Source of the DNA: Streptomyces sp. IMTB 2501
GTDB lineage: Bacteria > Actinomycetota > Actinomycetes > Streptomycetales > Streptomycetaceae
Direction: 5' to 3'
DNA: 64,000 nt
Assembly (NCBI RefSeq): GCF_001953885.1
Contig: NZ_MQUS01000013.1
Span: 62,001-126,000, forward strand
How positions within the stretch are numbered: the first letter of the stretch is position 1; each line of letters opens with the position of its first letter. The notes beneath the pieces are model-generated. The model saw nothing but the letters and a program-made list of their open reading frames with translations, ran no database searches and had not been told where the DNA came from. The translations under genes were made by a program, and so were the position numbers. Shown here piece by piece: positions 16,021 through 24,813 of this stretch.

Positions 16021-17148
16021 CTATCCGGCGTCCTTTTCGCCCGTGACTTTCAGGGTCTGACCGGCGGTGATGTGGTTCGGGTCGGCACCGATGACCTTCT
16101 CGTTGGCGGCGTAGAGCGCATGCCATCCGCCGTCGACGCCAAGAGAGTCGGCAATGGAGGCGAGGGAGTCGCCCTCGCGGACGGTGTAGGTGCCCGGTTC
16201 ACGGTCGGCATGGCGACCGGATCGCGGGGCGTTCTGACCGTTTGCCGCGCTTTCGTCCGCGCTCTCACCACGGTGGCGTCCGCCACTGCTGAGGGCACCG
16301 GTGTCGACCAGGCTCCAAGAGCCGCCGGACTGCTGGGAATTGTCCGACTCATCCGTACCGGGGGTCGCCGTGGGCGAGCTGTTGTCCCCCTTCCGGTTTC
16401 CATCGCCGTTCGAGCCGGACTTGTCCCCCTTGTCGGACTTGGGGGCGCTCGTGCCGGTGGAGCCGTCGGTCGCCTGCGGGGTCCCGGTGGCACCCTTGCT
16501 CGGGCTCGAACCGGGGGCAGGCGTGGCAGTCGCGCTGGGCGAGGAGGAGCCGGAGGAATCCGGACCGGAGGCGGAGTTGGAGCCGGAGCCCGAGTCGGAG
16601 CCGGGCCCGGCGTCGGAACTGGAGCCCGAGCCGGAAGTGGAGCCTGAGCCGGAACTCGACCCGGGCGAGGACGAATCCGGCAGACCGGACGAGTCGGAGC
16701 CGCCGGACAGGCCGGACCCCTCACTCGACCCACTGGAGCCGCTGACGCCGGGGTCCACGTCGACCGAACCGGAGTGGGAGGTCAGACCGGCGGTCAGCGC
16801 ACACATGGCCCACGGCTTGGTGCCCTGGTCAGCGAGGATCTTCTCGGCGACGGCTATCTGCTGGGAACGGCTGGCCTGGTCGGCACTGTCGGCGTACTGC
16901 GTGCCGCCGTACTTGTCCCAGTCGTCCAGCGAGATCTGCAGGCCGCCGTAGTAGCCGTTCCCGCTGTTCGCGCTCCAGGAACCCCCGCTCTCGCACTCGG
17001 CGACCTTGTCCCATGTGGTGCCGTCGGCCGCGTTGGCGCTCGCGGCGCCGAGCAGCGGGATGGCGATGGCGGAGCCGGTCACTCCGGCTGCCACGAGGAG
17101 GGCCGGAGCCTGGCGAGGGCGACGGTGACGACCGTTCCCGGAGAGCAT
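16021..17148 (-). CDS. rpfC: Second Rpf/LysM wall hydrolase (RpfC-like)
   Basis: A 375-residue secreted protein. A signal peptide (about 1-40, ending ASANA) leads into the Rpf domain (about 41-115: TTWDKVAECESGGSWSANSGNGYYGGLQI, catalytic Glu in CESGGSW). A long low-complexity Ser/Gly/Asp/Pro linker (about 125-300) leads to a LysM domain (about 325-375: TYTVREGDSLASIADSLGV to TAGQTLKV). It differs from the neighbour by the linker length and lacks a riboswitch leader. ATG 17148 precedes a dibasic signal sequence. From memory this is the SCO3098/RpfC position. A promoter with an overlapping palindrome is visible. Confidence 0.9.
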   Translation of the reverse strand: MLSGNGRHRRPRQAPALLVAAGVTGSAIAIPLLGAASANAADGTTWDKVAECESGGSWSANSGNGYYGGLQISLDDWDKYGGTQYADSADQASRSQQIAVAEKILADQGTKPWAMCALTAGLTSHSGSVDVDPGVSGSSGSSEGSGLSGGSDSSGLPDSSSPGSSSGSGSTSGSGSSSDAGPGSDSGSGSNSASGPDSSGSSSPSATATPAPGSSPSKGATGTPQATDGSTGTSAPKSDKGDKSGSNGDGNRKGDNSSPTATPGTDESDNSQQSGGSWSLVDTGALSSGGRHRGESADESAANGQNAPRSGRHADREPGTYTVREGDSLASIADSLGVDGGWHALYAANEKVIGADPNHITAGQTLKVTGEKDAG

Positions 17149-17218
17149 GCGGATGCCTTTCGTGCGACAGCAGGACCGGCGCGGCGCCTTGGTGCGCGTC
17201 GCCACGCTGATGGGTGAA

Positions 17219-17248
17219 CGTATAGGCAGACGATCACTTGTCACAAGT
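17219..17248 (-). promoter_or_regulatory. rpfC promoter with palindrome over the -35
   Basis: On the minus strand TTGTGA (17246-17241), a 16-base spacer and TATACG (17224-17219) make a vegetative-type promoter about 75 bases before the start codon. A perfect 13-bp palindrome, ACTTGT-C-ACAAGT (17236-17248), covers the -35 and is a likely operator. Confidence 0.5.
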
Positions 17249-17298
17249 TAATGCCGCGCAGATAACGTGAAGATCACAGTGTTGAAGACCCTTCGTGT

Positions 17299-18609
17299 TC
17301 ACCGTTCCACGGTTCTTCCGGCGGCCGGGGTGAACTCCACGGGCAGGGTGCGCAGGCCCCGCATGATGAGCCCGCCGCGCCAGCGCAACTCGGCCGGATC
17401 GACACCGAGCCGCAGGTCGGGCAGGCGGCTGAGCAGGGTGGCGAGCGCGGTCTGGCCCTCCAGCCGGGCGAGCGGCGCGCCGAGGCAGTAGTGGATGCCG
17501 TGGCCGTAACCGAGGTGCTGGTTGTCGCGCCGGGACAGGTCCAGCACGTCCGGGTCGGCGAACCGCTCCGGATCCCGGTCCGCCGCCGCGAGCACCACGA
17601 GCACCGGATCCCCCGGCGCGATGTCCTGCCCGCCGATGGTGAGCTGCTCGGTGGCGAACCGCCAGGTGGCCAGCTCCACCGGGCCGTCGTAGCGCAGGAG
17701 TTCCTCCACTCCGGTCTCCAGCAGGTCCCGTTCCCCGTCGGCCAGGGACCGCTGGAGCCGGGCGTGCTGCTCGGGGTGGGTGAGCAGGGCATAGGTGCCG
17801 TTGCCGATGAGGTTGACGGTCGTCTCGAAGCCGGCGAACAGCAGGATGAACGCCATCGCGGCCGCCTCGTTCTCGGTGAGGTGCTCGCCGTGGTCGGAGG
17901 CGCGGATGAGGCCGGAGATGAGGTCCTCGCCGGGCGCGGGCTCGGCGGGCAGCGCCTCGCGCTTCTTGTGGATCAGCTCGGCGAGGTAGCCGCGCATCTT
18001 CTTGACGGACCGTGCGACGCCGCCGCGCGGCCCTCCGCCGTGGCGGATCATCATGCCCGCCCAGTCCCGGAAGTCGTCCTGGTCCTCGCGCGGGACGCCG
18101 AGCATGTCGCAGATGGCGTAGATGGGCAGCGGGAAGGCGAACTCATGAATGAGGTCGGCCGAGCCCCTCGCGGCGAACCGGTCGATGAGCTCGTCGGTCA
18201 GCTCCTGCACCCGGGACGCGAACTCGGCGACCCGGCGCGGGGTGAACGCCTTGCTGACCAGCCGGCGCAGCCGGGTGTGGTCCGGCGGGTCGATGTTCAG
18301 CAGATGCGTCATCAGCTCGGCCTTGCGCTCGCCGGGGATACCGGTCTTGCCCTTGGCGTGCGCGGGCTCGTCGTGATGCGCCGGATTCTTGCTCAGCCGC
18401 TGGTCCGCGAGGGCCTGCTTGGCATCGGCGTACCGGGTGACCAGCCACGCCTCGACCCCGCTGGGCAACCGCGTCCGATGCACCGGCGCGTGCTCGCGCA
18501 GCCAGGCGTAGGCCGGGTAGGGGTCGGTGGCGAACTCCCAGGTGAAGAGGTCGGGGGCGGAGTCCGGGAGGGATCCGGCGGCGGTCGGGGGGTGGTGCTG
18601 GTCGGTCAC
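17299..18609 (-). CDS. Cytochrome P450 (CYP107-like)
   Basis: A 436-residue soluble P450. Landmarks: I-helix oxygen-binding motif FAGFETTVNLIGNG, K-helix E-x-x-R (VEELLRYDG), and the haem-ligand loop YGHGIHYCLGAPLARLE with the proximal Cys. The N-terminus and the H-T-R-L segment resemble CYP107 family members of Streptomyces, but the family number is a guess. GTG 18609 is preceded by GGGGG. It lies 70 bases after mazG on the same strand. No ferredoxin gene is adjacent, and the substrate cannot be told. Confidence 0.88.
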   Translation of the reverse strand: MTDQHHPPTAAGSLPDSAPDLFTWEFATDPYPAYAWLREHAPVHRTRLPSGVEAWLVTRYADAKQALADQRLSKNPAHHDEPAHAKGKTGIPGERKAELMTHLLNIDPPDHTRLRRLVSKAFTPRRVAEFASRVQELTDELIDRFAARGSADLIHEFAFPLPIYAICDMLGVPREDQDDFRDWAGMMIRHGGGPRGGVARSVKKMRGYLAELIHKKREALPAEPAPGEDLISGLIRASDHGEHLTENEAAAMAFILLFAGFETTVNLIGNGTYALLTHPEQHARLQRSLADGERDLLETGVEELLRYDGPVELATWRFATEQLTIGGQDIAPGDPVLVVLAAADRDPERFADPDVLDLSRRDNQHLGYGHGIHYCLGAPLARLEGQTALATLLSRLPDLRLGVDPAELRWRGGLIMRGLRTLPVEFTPAAGRTVER

Positions 18610-18679
18610 CCCCCGACGGTATCCGGACACCACCGCTCCCCCTTTCTCCGGTACCGCGCCCTCGCCGCCCATCGGTTCC

Positions 18680-19687
18680 CTAGGCCTGCTCCGGTGCTCT
18701 GCTGTCCGTGCCCTCCGCCTGGCGTATCGCGTCGCGGTACACCCGTGCCGCCGCTCGGAGTGCGGCCTCCGGGTCGACGCCGGACGCCTCGGCGCGGACC
18801 GCGAGGGCGAGGAGTTCGTAGCCGACGCCCTCGCCTCGGGGCAGGGGGACGTCCAGGTCCGCCGTGCGGGCGCGGGAGGCGAGCTTGGCGGCCAGGGCCA
18901 GGCCGGGCTGGCCGAGCGGGACGCCCTCCGTGACCGAGGTGCGCCGCTTCTCCTCGGCCTTGGTGCGCAGCCAGTGCTCCTTGACGTCCTCCGGCGTCTC
19001 GGCCTTCTCGTCGCCGAAGACATGAGGGTGGCGGTGGACGAGCTTGGCGACGATGCCGCCGGCCACGTCGTCGATGGAGAACGGGGCGTCCGGGTGCTCC
19101 TCGGCGATCCGGGAGTGGAAGACGACCTGGAGCAGCACGTCGCCCAGCTCTTCGCGCAGTTCCTCGCGGTCGCCCGCCTCGATCGCCTCGACCAGCTCGT
19201 AGGCCTCCTCGATGCCGTACTTGGCGAGGCCCTCGTGGGTCTGCCGGGACGACCAGGGGCACTCGGCGCGGATGCGGTCCATGACCTGCACGAGGTCCAG
19301 CAGACGGGCGCCGGGCAGGTCGTACGAGGCCGGCAGCAGCTCCAGCTCCGGCATCGAGACGCGGCCGGAGCCGGCCAGCCGGGCCAGGCCGTCGGTGAGA
19401 GCGGGCTCTCCCTCGCCCGTGGCCACGACCACCACCGTGCGCCCGCCCGCGCAGGCGTCGACCAGTTCCTGCGCGGTGGGGGACGCCTCCGCCACCGCTA
19501 TCCCGGCCTCACGCAGATACGGCAGCTGCGGATGCGCTCCGTCGGCGCACAGCACGGCGTCGGCGGCGCGCAGGGCCTGCCAGGCGGGCCAGGACAGCAG
19601 GCCGGGGGCGACGCGGTGACTGGTGGTGAGCAGGACGATGCGACCGGGATCGGCGGCAGGGGCGAGGCCGGAGCTGGATGCGTTCAC
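18680..19687 (-). CDS. mazG: MazG-type nucleoside triphosphate pyrophosphohydrolase
   Basis: About 335 residues. The C-terminal two thirds hold the MazG fold, with metal-binding Glu residues in EEAYELVEAIEAGDREELREELGD and a conserved CPWSSRQTHEGL segment before it. The N-terminal about 110 residues resemble a remnant tetrapyrrole-methylase-like domain, as in Gram-positive YabN-type fusions. MazG removes aberrant dNTPs and can lower ppGpp. The start is uncertain: GTG 19687 is chosen; an open frame extends six codons further. It sits between a SurA-like lipoprotein gene and a P450 on the same strand. Confidence 0.88.
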   Translation of the reverse strand: MNASSSGLAPAADPGRIVLLTTSHRVAPGLLSWPAWQALRAADAVLCADGAHPQLPYLREAGIAVAEASPTAQELVDACAGGRTVVVVATGEGEPALTDGLARLAGSGRVSMPELELLPASYDLPGARLLDLVQVMDRIRAECPWSSRQTHEGLAKYGIEEAYELVEAIEAGDREELREELGDVLLQVVFHSRIAEEHPDAPFSIDDVAGGIVAKLVHRHPHVFGDEKAETPEDVKEHWLRTKAEEKRRTSVTEGVPLGQPGLALAAKLASRARTADLDVPLPRGEGVGYELLALAVRAEASGVDPEAALRAAARVYRDAIRQAEGTDSRAPEQA

Positions 19688-19855
19688 GATCCGAACGTAA
19701 CCCACCGCGGCAGGGGACGGATTCAGTTATCCACAGGCGGGGGTGAGTCATGTGATCGTATGACCGGAGCCCGCTCGATCACCCTGGCCCGCGCCGCCGT
19801 ACGGGCCGGCGTCCGGCCCGGCCCGTCCCGGCGTCAGGCCATGCCCGGCTCTGCG

Positions 19856-20512
19856 TCAGGCTGTCACCGGCTGGCCGCCGGCCGCCGACGTCGTGACCTC
19901 CCGCACCCAGGGCGTCTTGACGTCCACGCGGCTGCTCTTCAGTACGTCCCAGGCGCCGTAGCGCGGGTTGAGGTCGACGTGGAGCTCCTGGGAGGCCTTG
20001 GACAGCGCCTTCCAGAAGGCGGGCTGGCTGGGGTCGGTGCCGAGCGTCCTGGCCAGCTTCTGCGCCTCCAGCTGGAGCTGGAGGTTCTCGTCGAGGTGGG
20101 CGGGGGCGATGCCGTACTTCTGCAGCCAGGCCGTCTCCAGCCCCTTGGCGCTGCCCGCCTGCTGTTCCAGGTCCGTGCGCATCTGCTGGACCTCCTTGCG
20201 GGTGACCGAGACGCCCGCGTCCTGCGCGGCGCGGTGCAGCACCCGGTCGAGGACCATGTTGTGCAGGGTGTCGCGGGTGAGGCTGCTGGTGGAGGCGAGG
20301 ACCTGCTGGTACTGGGTCTCGTCCGGCACCGCGGCCCGCTGTGCCCTGCGGATCTCGTCGACCCGGCCCTCCAGCTGGGCGACGGTGATCCGCTGCCCTC
20401 CGACGACGGCCGCGGCGCCCGGGTGCGCGTCGCTTCCGCAGGCGGTCAGCAGGGGTGCCGCGGCGGCGATCGCGGCGGTGAGGACGAGCGCGGTGCGACG
20501 GCGGCGGTGCAA
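19856..20512 (-). CDS. SurA N-terminal-domain lipoprotein
   Basis: About 218 residues. A short basic start is followed by a hydrophobic stretch and lipobox LTAC (TAAIAAAAPLLTACGSD), so it is an exported lipoprotein anchored on the outer face of the membrane. The mature part has the helical SurA-N/PrsA-like chaperone domain (VVGGQRITVAQLEGRVDEI ... HNMVLDRVLHRAAQDAGVSVTRKEV) but no visible PPIase repeat. I chose TTG 20512 because GGAGG lies five bases upstream; an extended frame to 20617 has no ribosome site. It lies upstream of mazG on the same strand. Confidence 0.82.
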   Translation of the reverse strand: MHRRRRTALVLTAAIAAAAPLLTACGSDAHPGAAAVVGGQRITVAQLEGRVDEIRRAQRAAVPDETQYQQVLASTSSLTRDTLHNMVLDRVLHRAAQDAGVSVTRKEVQQMRTDLEQQAGSAKGLETAWLQKYGIAPAHLDENLQLQLEAQKLARTLGTDPSQPAFWKALSKASQELHVDLNPRYGAWDVLKSSRVDVKTPWVREVTTSAAGGQPVTA

Positions 20513-20667
20513 GGGAACCTCCAAGGGGAGATTGTGCGACGGTGCACAAAGTCTTGCGGTGATCGATGGTAGGCAGTGGGCAGCCTGCGGCCAACCCATT
20601 CGACCAACGATTCGCATGCGCTTCGGGCACCACCGCGACCCGTGAGGTCACCGGCCTGGCCGTCGGA

Positions 20668-21495
20668 TCAGCCGGTGACGGCCACCGGCGCGTCCCACGC
20701 GTCCCGGTCGACGGTGAGCGTGACCCCGCCGTACGTCTCCTTGCTGTCGACCATGTACTGGTGTCCGCGGCTGTGGCCGGTGAACCGGCCCGCCCCCCAC
20801 GGCCAGTCCGCGGTCGTCGTGTTCTGCCTGTCCCACAGGGCGTACCAGAGGTTGCCCGGCAGGTCCGTCCTGTCCGAGGCCGTCGCGATGGCCTTGGCGC
20901 TGGAGCTGGAGAAGCCGTAGTAGCCGCCGCGGTACGTCTTCGCGCGCAGCCCCTTGTCGAAGGCGCGCACATACGTCAGCACGGCGTCGTCGCACGCCTT
21001 GTCCGTGACGTCGTACGCCTCCATGTCGAGGTAGACAGGGCTGCCCGCCTTCATGCCGAGCGCGGAGGCCTTGGCCACGGCGTCGGCGGCGTCCTTGGCG
21101 CCGAGGGAGGCGGCTGTGGCCGCGGTCAGCTTCTCCGGGCCGGAACCGGACTGGCAGGGCGGCTGGGCGCCGGCGTAGACCGGGACCAGCTTCCAGCCGA
21201 GCGAACTGACCGACTTCACCCAGGACGCGGTGAGGTTGGGCTGCGCGCAGCCGCGGTTCCTGCCGCCCACGTAGACGGCGGCGGCGCCGTGGAAGCCGGT
21301 GTGCCAGGCCTTCATCGCCGACAGGGAGGGCGCGGCGCAGGTGTCGAACGCGCGGCCGGTGAAGGTGCTCTGCGCGGGCCACGTGGTCGCGGCCATGGAG
21401 GTCTGCGCGGCGATCCCGGCCCCGGCGACCACGGCGGCACAGGTCACCGCCCACGTGAGGTGTCTGCGCTTCCTCGACTGCCGATGACCGGCCAT
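20668..21495 (-). CDS. Secreted DUF1906 (glycoside-hydrolase-like) protein
   Basis: About 275 residues. A long basic signal peptide (KRRHLTWAVTCAAVVAGAGIAAQTSMA) may be a Tat-type variant but lacks a clear twin-Arg motif. The mature domain matches DUF1906 (Rv2525c-like, related to GH25-type TIM barrels): FDTCAAPSLSAMKAW, AVYVGGRNRGC, LVPVYAGAQPP, a candidate acidic pair in VYLDMEAYD, and a C-terminal YMVDSKETYGGVTLTVDRDAWD. Such proteins are thought to act on cell-wall polysaccharide, but catalysis is unproven. ATG 21495 has GGGGTGGG upstream; a GTG nine bases earlier is possible. Confidence 0.85.
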   Translation of the reverse strand: MAGHRQSRKRRHLTWAVTCAAVVAGAGIAAQTSMAATTWPAQSTFTGRAFDTCAAPSLSAMKAWHTGFHGAAAVYVGGRNRGCAQPNLTASWVKSVSSLGWKLVPVYAGAQPPCQSGSGPEKLTAATAASLGAKDAADAVAKASALGMKAGSPVYLDMEAYDVTDKACDDAVLTYVRAFDKGLRAKTYRGGYYGFSSSSAKAIATASDRTDLPGNLWYALWDRQNTTTADWPWGAGRFTGHSRGHQYMVDSKETYGGVTLTVDRDAWDAPVAVTG

Positions 21496-21595
21496 GAATC
21501 CCACCCCTTGAATACGTCGCCCTTTGCGCGGCGCCTGGCAGAGCGAAGCCGCTCGGCGACCGGCAGAGCGAAGCGCAACGTATCAACCGCCCCCG

Positions 21596-23131
21596 CTATC
21601 CCCGCATCTGCCCCAGCCACTGCAGGGTGCGCCGGATCTCCACGGCCATCGGACAGCCGGGACCTTGCAGCCGCTCCACGTCCATCAGCAGCCGCGCGAG
21701 GGTGTCGTGCGCGGACGGCCGGTCGCCGACGGCGAGCAGGAGATGGCCGATGCGCCGGCGGACGTCGTGAGCGAGCTGCGGGTCGCCGGAGACGTACTGG
21801 TTCTCGTAGTACGGCAGCAGCGCACGGTACTCGGCGAGCGCCGCAGCCGGTTCGCCGAGCTGCTCCAGGCACTGCGCGGCCTCATAGCGGTAGCGCAGGG
21901 ACTGCGGGTCGGCCCGGCCGGCCTCGGCGGCGCGTTCGTCGGCGAGCCGGCGCAGTTCGGGCAGCGCGCGCCGGTACTGGCCGTCGTCCATGAGCGTGGC
22001 CGCGTACTGCTTGCGCAGGGTGCGCACGACCGGGGAGTGCGCGCCGTGCTGTTCGGCGGCAGCGGGCAGGATCGCACCCAGGACGTCCACGGCCTGGGTG
22101 ATGCGCCCCTCCCCCAGCAGCCGCTTGACCTCGTCCACGGCCGCGGCGACATCGGGCTTCTCGGCCGCCGGTGACGCCGGTGTGACGGGCGCGGGCTGGG
22201 GCGCGGGGGTCAGGGCGCGGTCCGGCCAGGGGGCGTGCGGGCGCAGGAAGGGGCGCGTGGGGTCCAAGGGTGCCCCTGTGGGCGTCCCGCGCGCGGGCAG
22301 GAGCGGCGCCAGGTCCTCGTACACCTCCTGCGCGGAGCCCGGACGGTGTTGCGGGTCCTTGGCGAGCAGGCGCAGCACGAGCCGCTCCAGCGCCTCGGGG
22401 ACCTCGGGGCGGATCCGGCGCACGGGCAGCGGGGGCTCGTAGAGATGCCGGTGCAGCACACCGAGCGCCGTGGAACCCGCGAACGGCACGTCGCCGCTGA
22501 GCAGTTCGTGCAGCAGCACGCCGAGCGCGTACAGGTCGGTGTACGGGCCGACCGCGCCGCCCATCGCCTGCTCCGGCGCCATATAGGCGGGCGAGCCGAT
22601 CGGGGAACCGGTGTGGGTGAGCCGGGTGGTGTCGGTGTCCATCACCGAGGCCACGCCCAGGTCGAGCACGGTGACCGAGCCGTCCTGCCTCACCATCACG
22701 TTGCGCGGCTTGAGGTCGCGGTGCACGATCGGTACGGCGTGCACGGCGCTCAGCACGGCGCACAGTTGCGCGGCCACGGCGACCGCCCACGGCCACGGGT
22801 ACGGGGTGCGCTCGGCGAGATGGTCGGCGAGGTCGGCGCCGTCGACGTACTGCATGACGAGGAACAGCTCCTCGCCCTCGCTGCCCGCGTCGTGGACGGT
22901 CACCAGACCGGGGTGATCCACCTGCGCGGTCACCCGGCACTCGCGCAGGAAGCGGCGGCGCAGCTCGTCCGCCTCCTGGCCCGCCACCTTGTCGGGGCGC
23001 AGCAGCTTCACCGCCACGCGCCGGTCCAGCCGCCGGTCGTACGCCGTCCACACCTGGCCCATGCCGCCCTGTCCGATGAGCGTGGACAGTTCGTACCGGC
23101 CGGCGACGACACGTCCTGTCGCCACACTCAC
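21596..23131 (-). CDS. Cytosolic Ser/Thr protein kinase with TPR-like tail
   Basis: About 511 residues. The Hanks-type kinase domain (about 10-270) has the glycine loop (LIGQGGMGQVWTAYD), VAVKLL Lys, HRDLKPRNVMV catalytic loop, DLG in place of DFG, and GSPAYMAPEQAMGG. A Pro-rich linker leads to a C-terminal helical repeat region (about 350-510) that looks like tetratricopeptide repeats. There is no transmembrane helix or PASTA domain. The GTG start at 23131 overlaps the stop of the upstream membrane-protein gene by four bases, so the two are translationally coupled; the membrane protein may recruit or be phosphorylated by the kinase. Confidence 0.88.
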   Translation of the reverse strand: MSVATGRVVAGRYELSTLIGQGGMGQVWTAYDRRLDRRVAVKLLRPDKVAGQEADELRRRFLRECRVTAQVDHPGLVTVHDAGSEGEELFLVMQYVDGADLADHLAERTPYPWPWAVAVAAQLCAVLSAVHAVPIVHRDLKPRNVMVRQDGSVTVLDLGVASVMDTDTTRLTHTGSPIGSPAYMAPEQAMGGAVGPYTDLYALGVLLHELLSGDVPFAGSTALGVLHRHLYEPPLPVRRIRPEVPEALERLVLRLLAKDPQHRPGSAQEVYEDLAPLLPARGTPTGAPLDPTRPFLRPHAPWPDRALTPAPQPAPVTPASPAAEKPDVAAAVDEVKRLLGEGRITQAVDVLGAILPAAAEQHGAHSPVVRTLRKQYAATLMDDGQYRRALPELRRLADERAAEAGRADPQSLRYRYEAAQCLEQLGEPAAALAEYRALLPYYENQYVSGDPQLAHDVRRRIGHLLLAVGDRPSAHDTLARLLMDVERLQGPGCPMAVEIRRTLQWLGQMRG

Positions 23132-23757
23132 CTTCCGCTCTCGTGGCTGCCGTGCCGGCCGTCGTGCTTGCGCAGGTAGTCGCTCAGCTCGTCCAGTTCG
23201 GCACGCACCTGCTCGATGTGGGTGGGTGCCGGGCGCTGCGGCGGCGGGGTGGTCAGCGGCGGACGGGGCACGGGCGTGTGCGGCATCGGGGGCGGGGTGT
23301 GCGGGCCGGCCGGCATGGCCGGCGCGGGCGGTACGGTCGCCGTGGTGTAGGGGCTCGCCGGGCCGGGATGGGCGTACGCGGCCTGTGCCGTCCGCTGCGC
23401 CGCGTACGCCTGCTCGCGCCGCATGAAGTGCCGGATGTCCACCGCGAGGTAGTACGCGATCGTGGCCACCAGCGTGCCGAGCAGCAGGAACATGGCGAAG
23501 TCGCCCGCCGCTGTGCGGATCTCGTCGCCCGGCTCCATCGCCAGCAACGCGATGCTGAGGATGTCGGCTGCCAGCACCGCGATGAACAGGCCCCAGTCCA
23601 GCGACCGCCGTGTGACGGCCGCCAGCCGCAGCATCATCGCCCAGGCCAGGAAGCCGACGCTGAACAACCCGATCGCCACGAACAGCACACGCAGCAGAAC
23701 CAGCCACGCGATGTGCGGCGGCTGCTTCACCGGCTGTCCGTAGCCGTGGCCTTGCAT
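23128..23757 (-). CDS. Membrane protein coupled to the kinase gene
   Basis: A 209-residue protein with about four membrane helices (from IAWLVLLRVLFVAIGLFSVGFLAW to FAMFLLLGTLVATIAYYLAV). A long Pro-rich tail (about 135-190) follows, and a final short coiled-coil-like helix (IEQVRAELDELSDYLRKH). The family is not recognised. Its stop overlaps the start of the Ser/Thr kinase gene, implying stoichiometric expression. The Pro/Thr-rich tail is a reasonable kinase substrate or docking region, but that is inference. Confidence 0.75.
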   Translation of the reverse strand: MQGHGYGQPVKQPPHIAWLVLLRVLFVAIGLFSVGFLAWAMMLRLAAVTRRSLDWGLFIAVLAADILSIALLAMEPGDEIRTAAGDFAMFLLLGTLVATIAYYLAVDIRHFMRREQAYAAQRTAQAAYAHPGPASPYTTATVPPAPAMPAGPHTPPPMPHTPVPRPPLTTPPPQRPAPTHIEQVRAELDELSDYLRKHDGRHGSHESGR

Positions 23758-23980
23758 GGCTGCTCCTGATACCTGATGTGGGCGCGCATATCCGCCCGGC
23801 GCTCCGGAGGGCGGACGACGCCGGTCGTGCGATGGTCGCTTCGAGCATATGACCCGACACGGACACCCGACACGGACAAGCGTCCCGGTTGTACCGAACC
23901 GTTGCCCGGCCCACGCGCGCGAACGCCGGCCGTTCGACTGCCGGTCAGCTGCTCAGGACCGCCGTACGACGGTCATGCGG

Positions 23981-24733
23981 TCACAGCCGGTGCCGCATCC
24001 ACACGTTGGGCTCGACGTAGACGGCGTATCCGCGCTCCGGTTCGCAGTGGACCGGGACCAGTGCGCCGGGCACCTCGACGTCCTCGGCGGTGTCGAACGG
24101 CAGCCCCGTCCAGCGGCGCCACTCCTCCAGCGAGGCGCCCACGGTCATGGAGGCCGGGGCGATCGAATCGATACGGGCGCCGGCGCGGGCGTGGACGCGC
24201 AGCCACGGGTCCTCGGGCAGTCCGTCGGGGCGGACCCGGTGGGCGTACTCGGTGATCGGGGTGTGCGGTTCGCGGTGCTTGGCGCTGGGGCGGACGGGGG
24301 CGACGACCTCGCGGAAACCGTGGGCGCGGGCGCCCGCGCGCATCGCCGAGAGCATGACGGCGGACAGGCCGTGGCCCTGGGCGTGCGGGGCGATGGTGAC
24401 GGAGACGGCGCTCACCGTGTCGGGGCGGGTGCCGCGGCGCAGATCGGCGAAGGCCCAGAGGAGGATCTGGTCCCAGCCGCGCGCGGGCAGGGTGCGCCGG
24501 CCGTCGACGTCGAGGGCGAAGGGCACGCTGAAGGTGTGGGCGACGATCTCGCCGTGCTCGTCCTCGGCGAACAGCGCGTACTCCGGCAGTTCGGTGGCGA
24601 TACGGCCGTAGTGGGCGGTGCCCACAGGGTCGTTGGTCACGAACTCGGGCCATGTGTCGGCCATCTCGAACACCGCCGGCAGCCGGTCGGGCCGCTCGGC
24701 GATGCTGCTCACCCTGACGTCCATGATGTTCAC
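23981..24733 (-). CDS. GNAT-family N-acetyltransferase-like protein
   Basis: About 250 residues. The central part (VSAVSVTIAPHAQGHGLSAVMLSAMRAGARAHGF) has the acetyl-CoA-binding motif A of GNAT enzymes in the form Q-G-H-G-x-S. The flanking regions are longer than in a minimal GNAT, and the substrate is unknown. GTG 24733 and ATG 24724 are both possible starts; neither has a strong ribosome site. The genes on either side appear independent. Confidence 0.78.
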   Translation of the reverse strand: MNIMDVRVSSIAERPDRLPAVFEMADTWPEFVTNDPVGTAHYGRIATELPEYALFAEDEHGEIVAHTFSVPFALDVDGRRTLPARGWDQILLWAFADLRRGTRPDTVSAVSVTIAPHAQGHGLSAVMLSAMRAGARAHGFREVVAPVRPSAKHREPHTPITEYAHRVRPDGLPEDPWLRVHARAGARIDSIAPASMTVGASLEEWRRWTGLPFDTAEDVEVPGALVPVHCEPERGYAVYVEPNVWMRHRL

Positions 24734-24813
24734 GGTAGGCGGCGCGCACCGACTCCGGTACCGGATTTCCGCCGGTCAGCGAGGCGGTCCGGCGGTGTGC
24801 GCAAACGCCGGGA

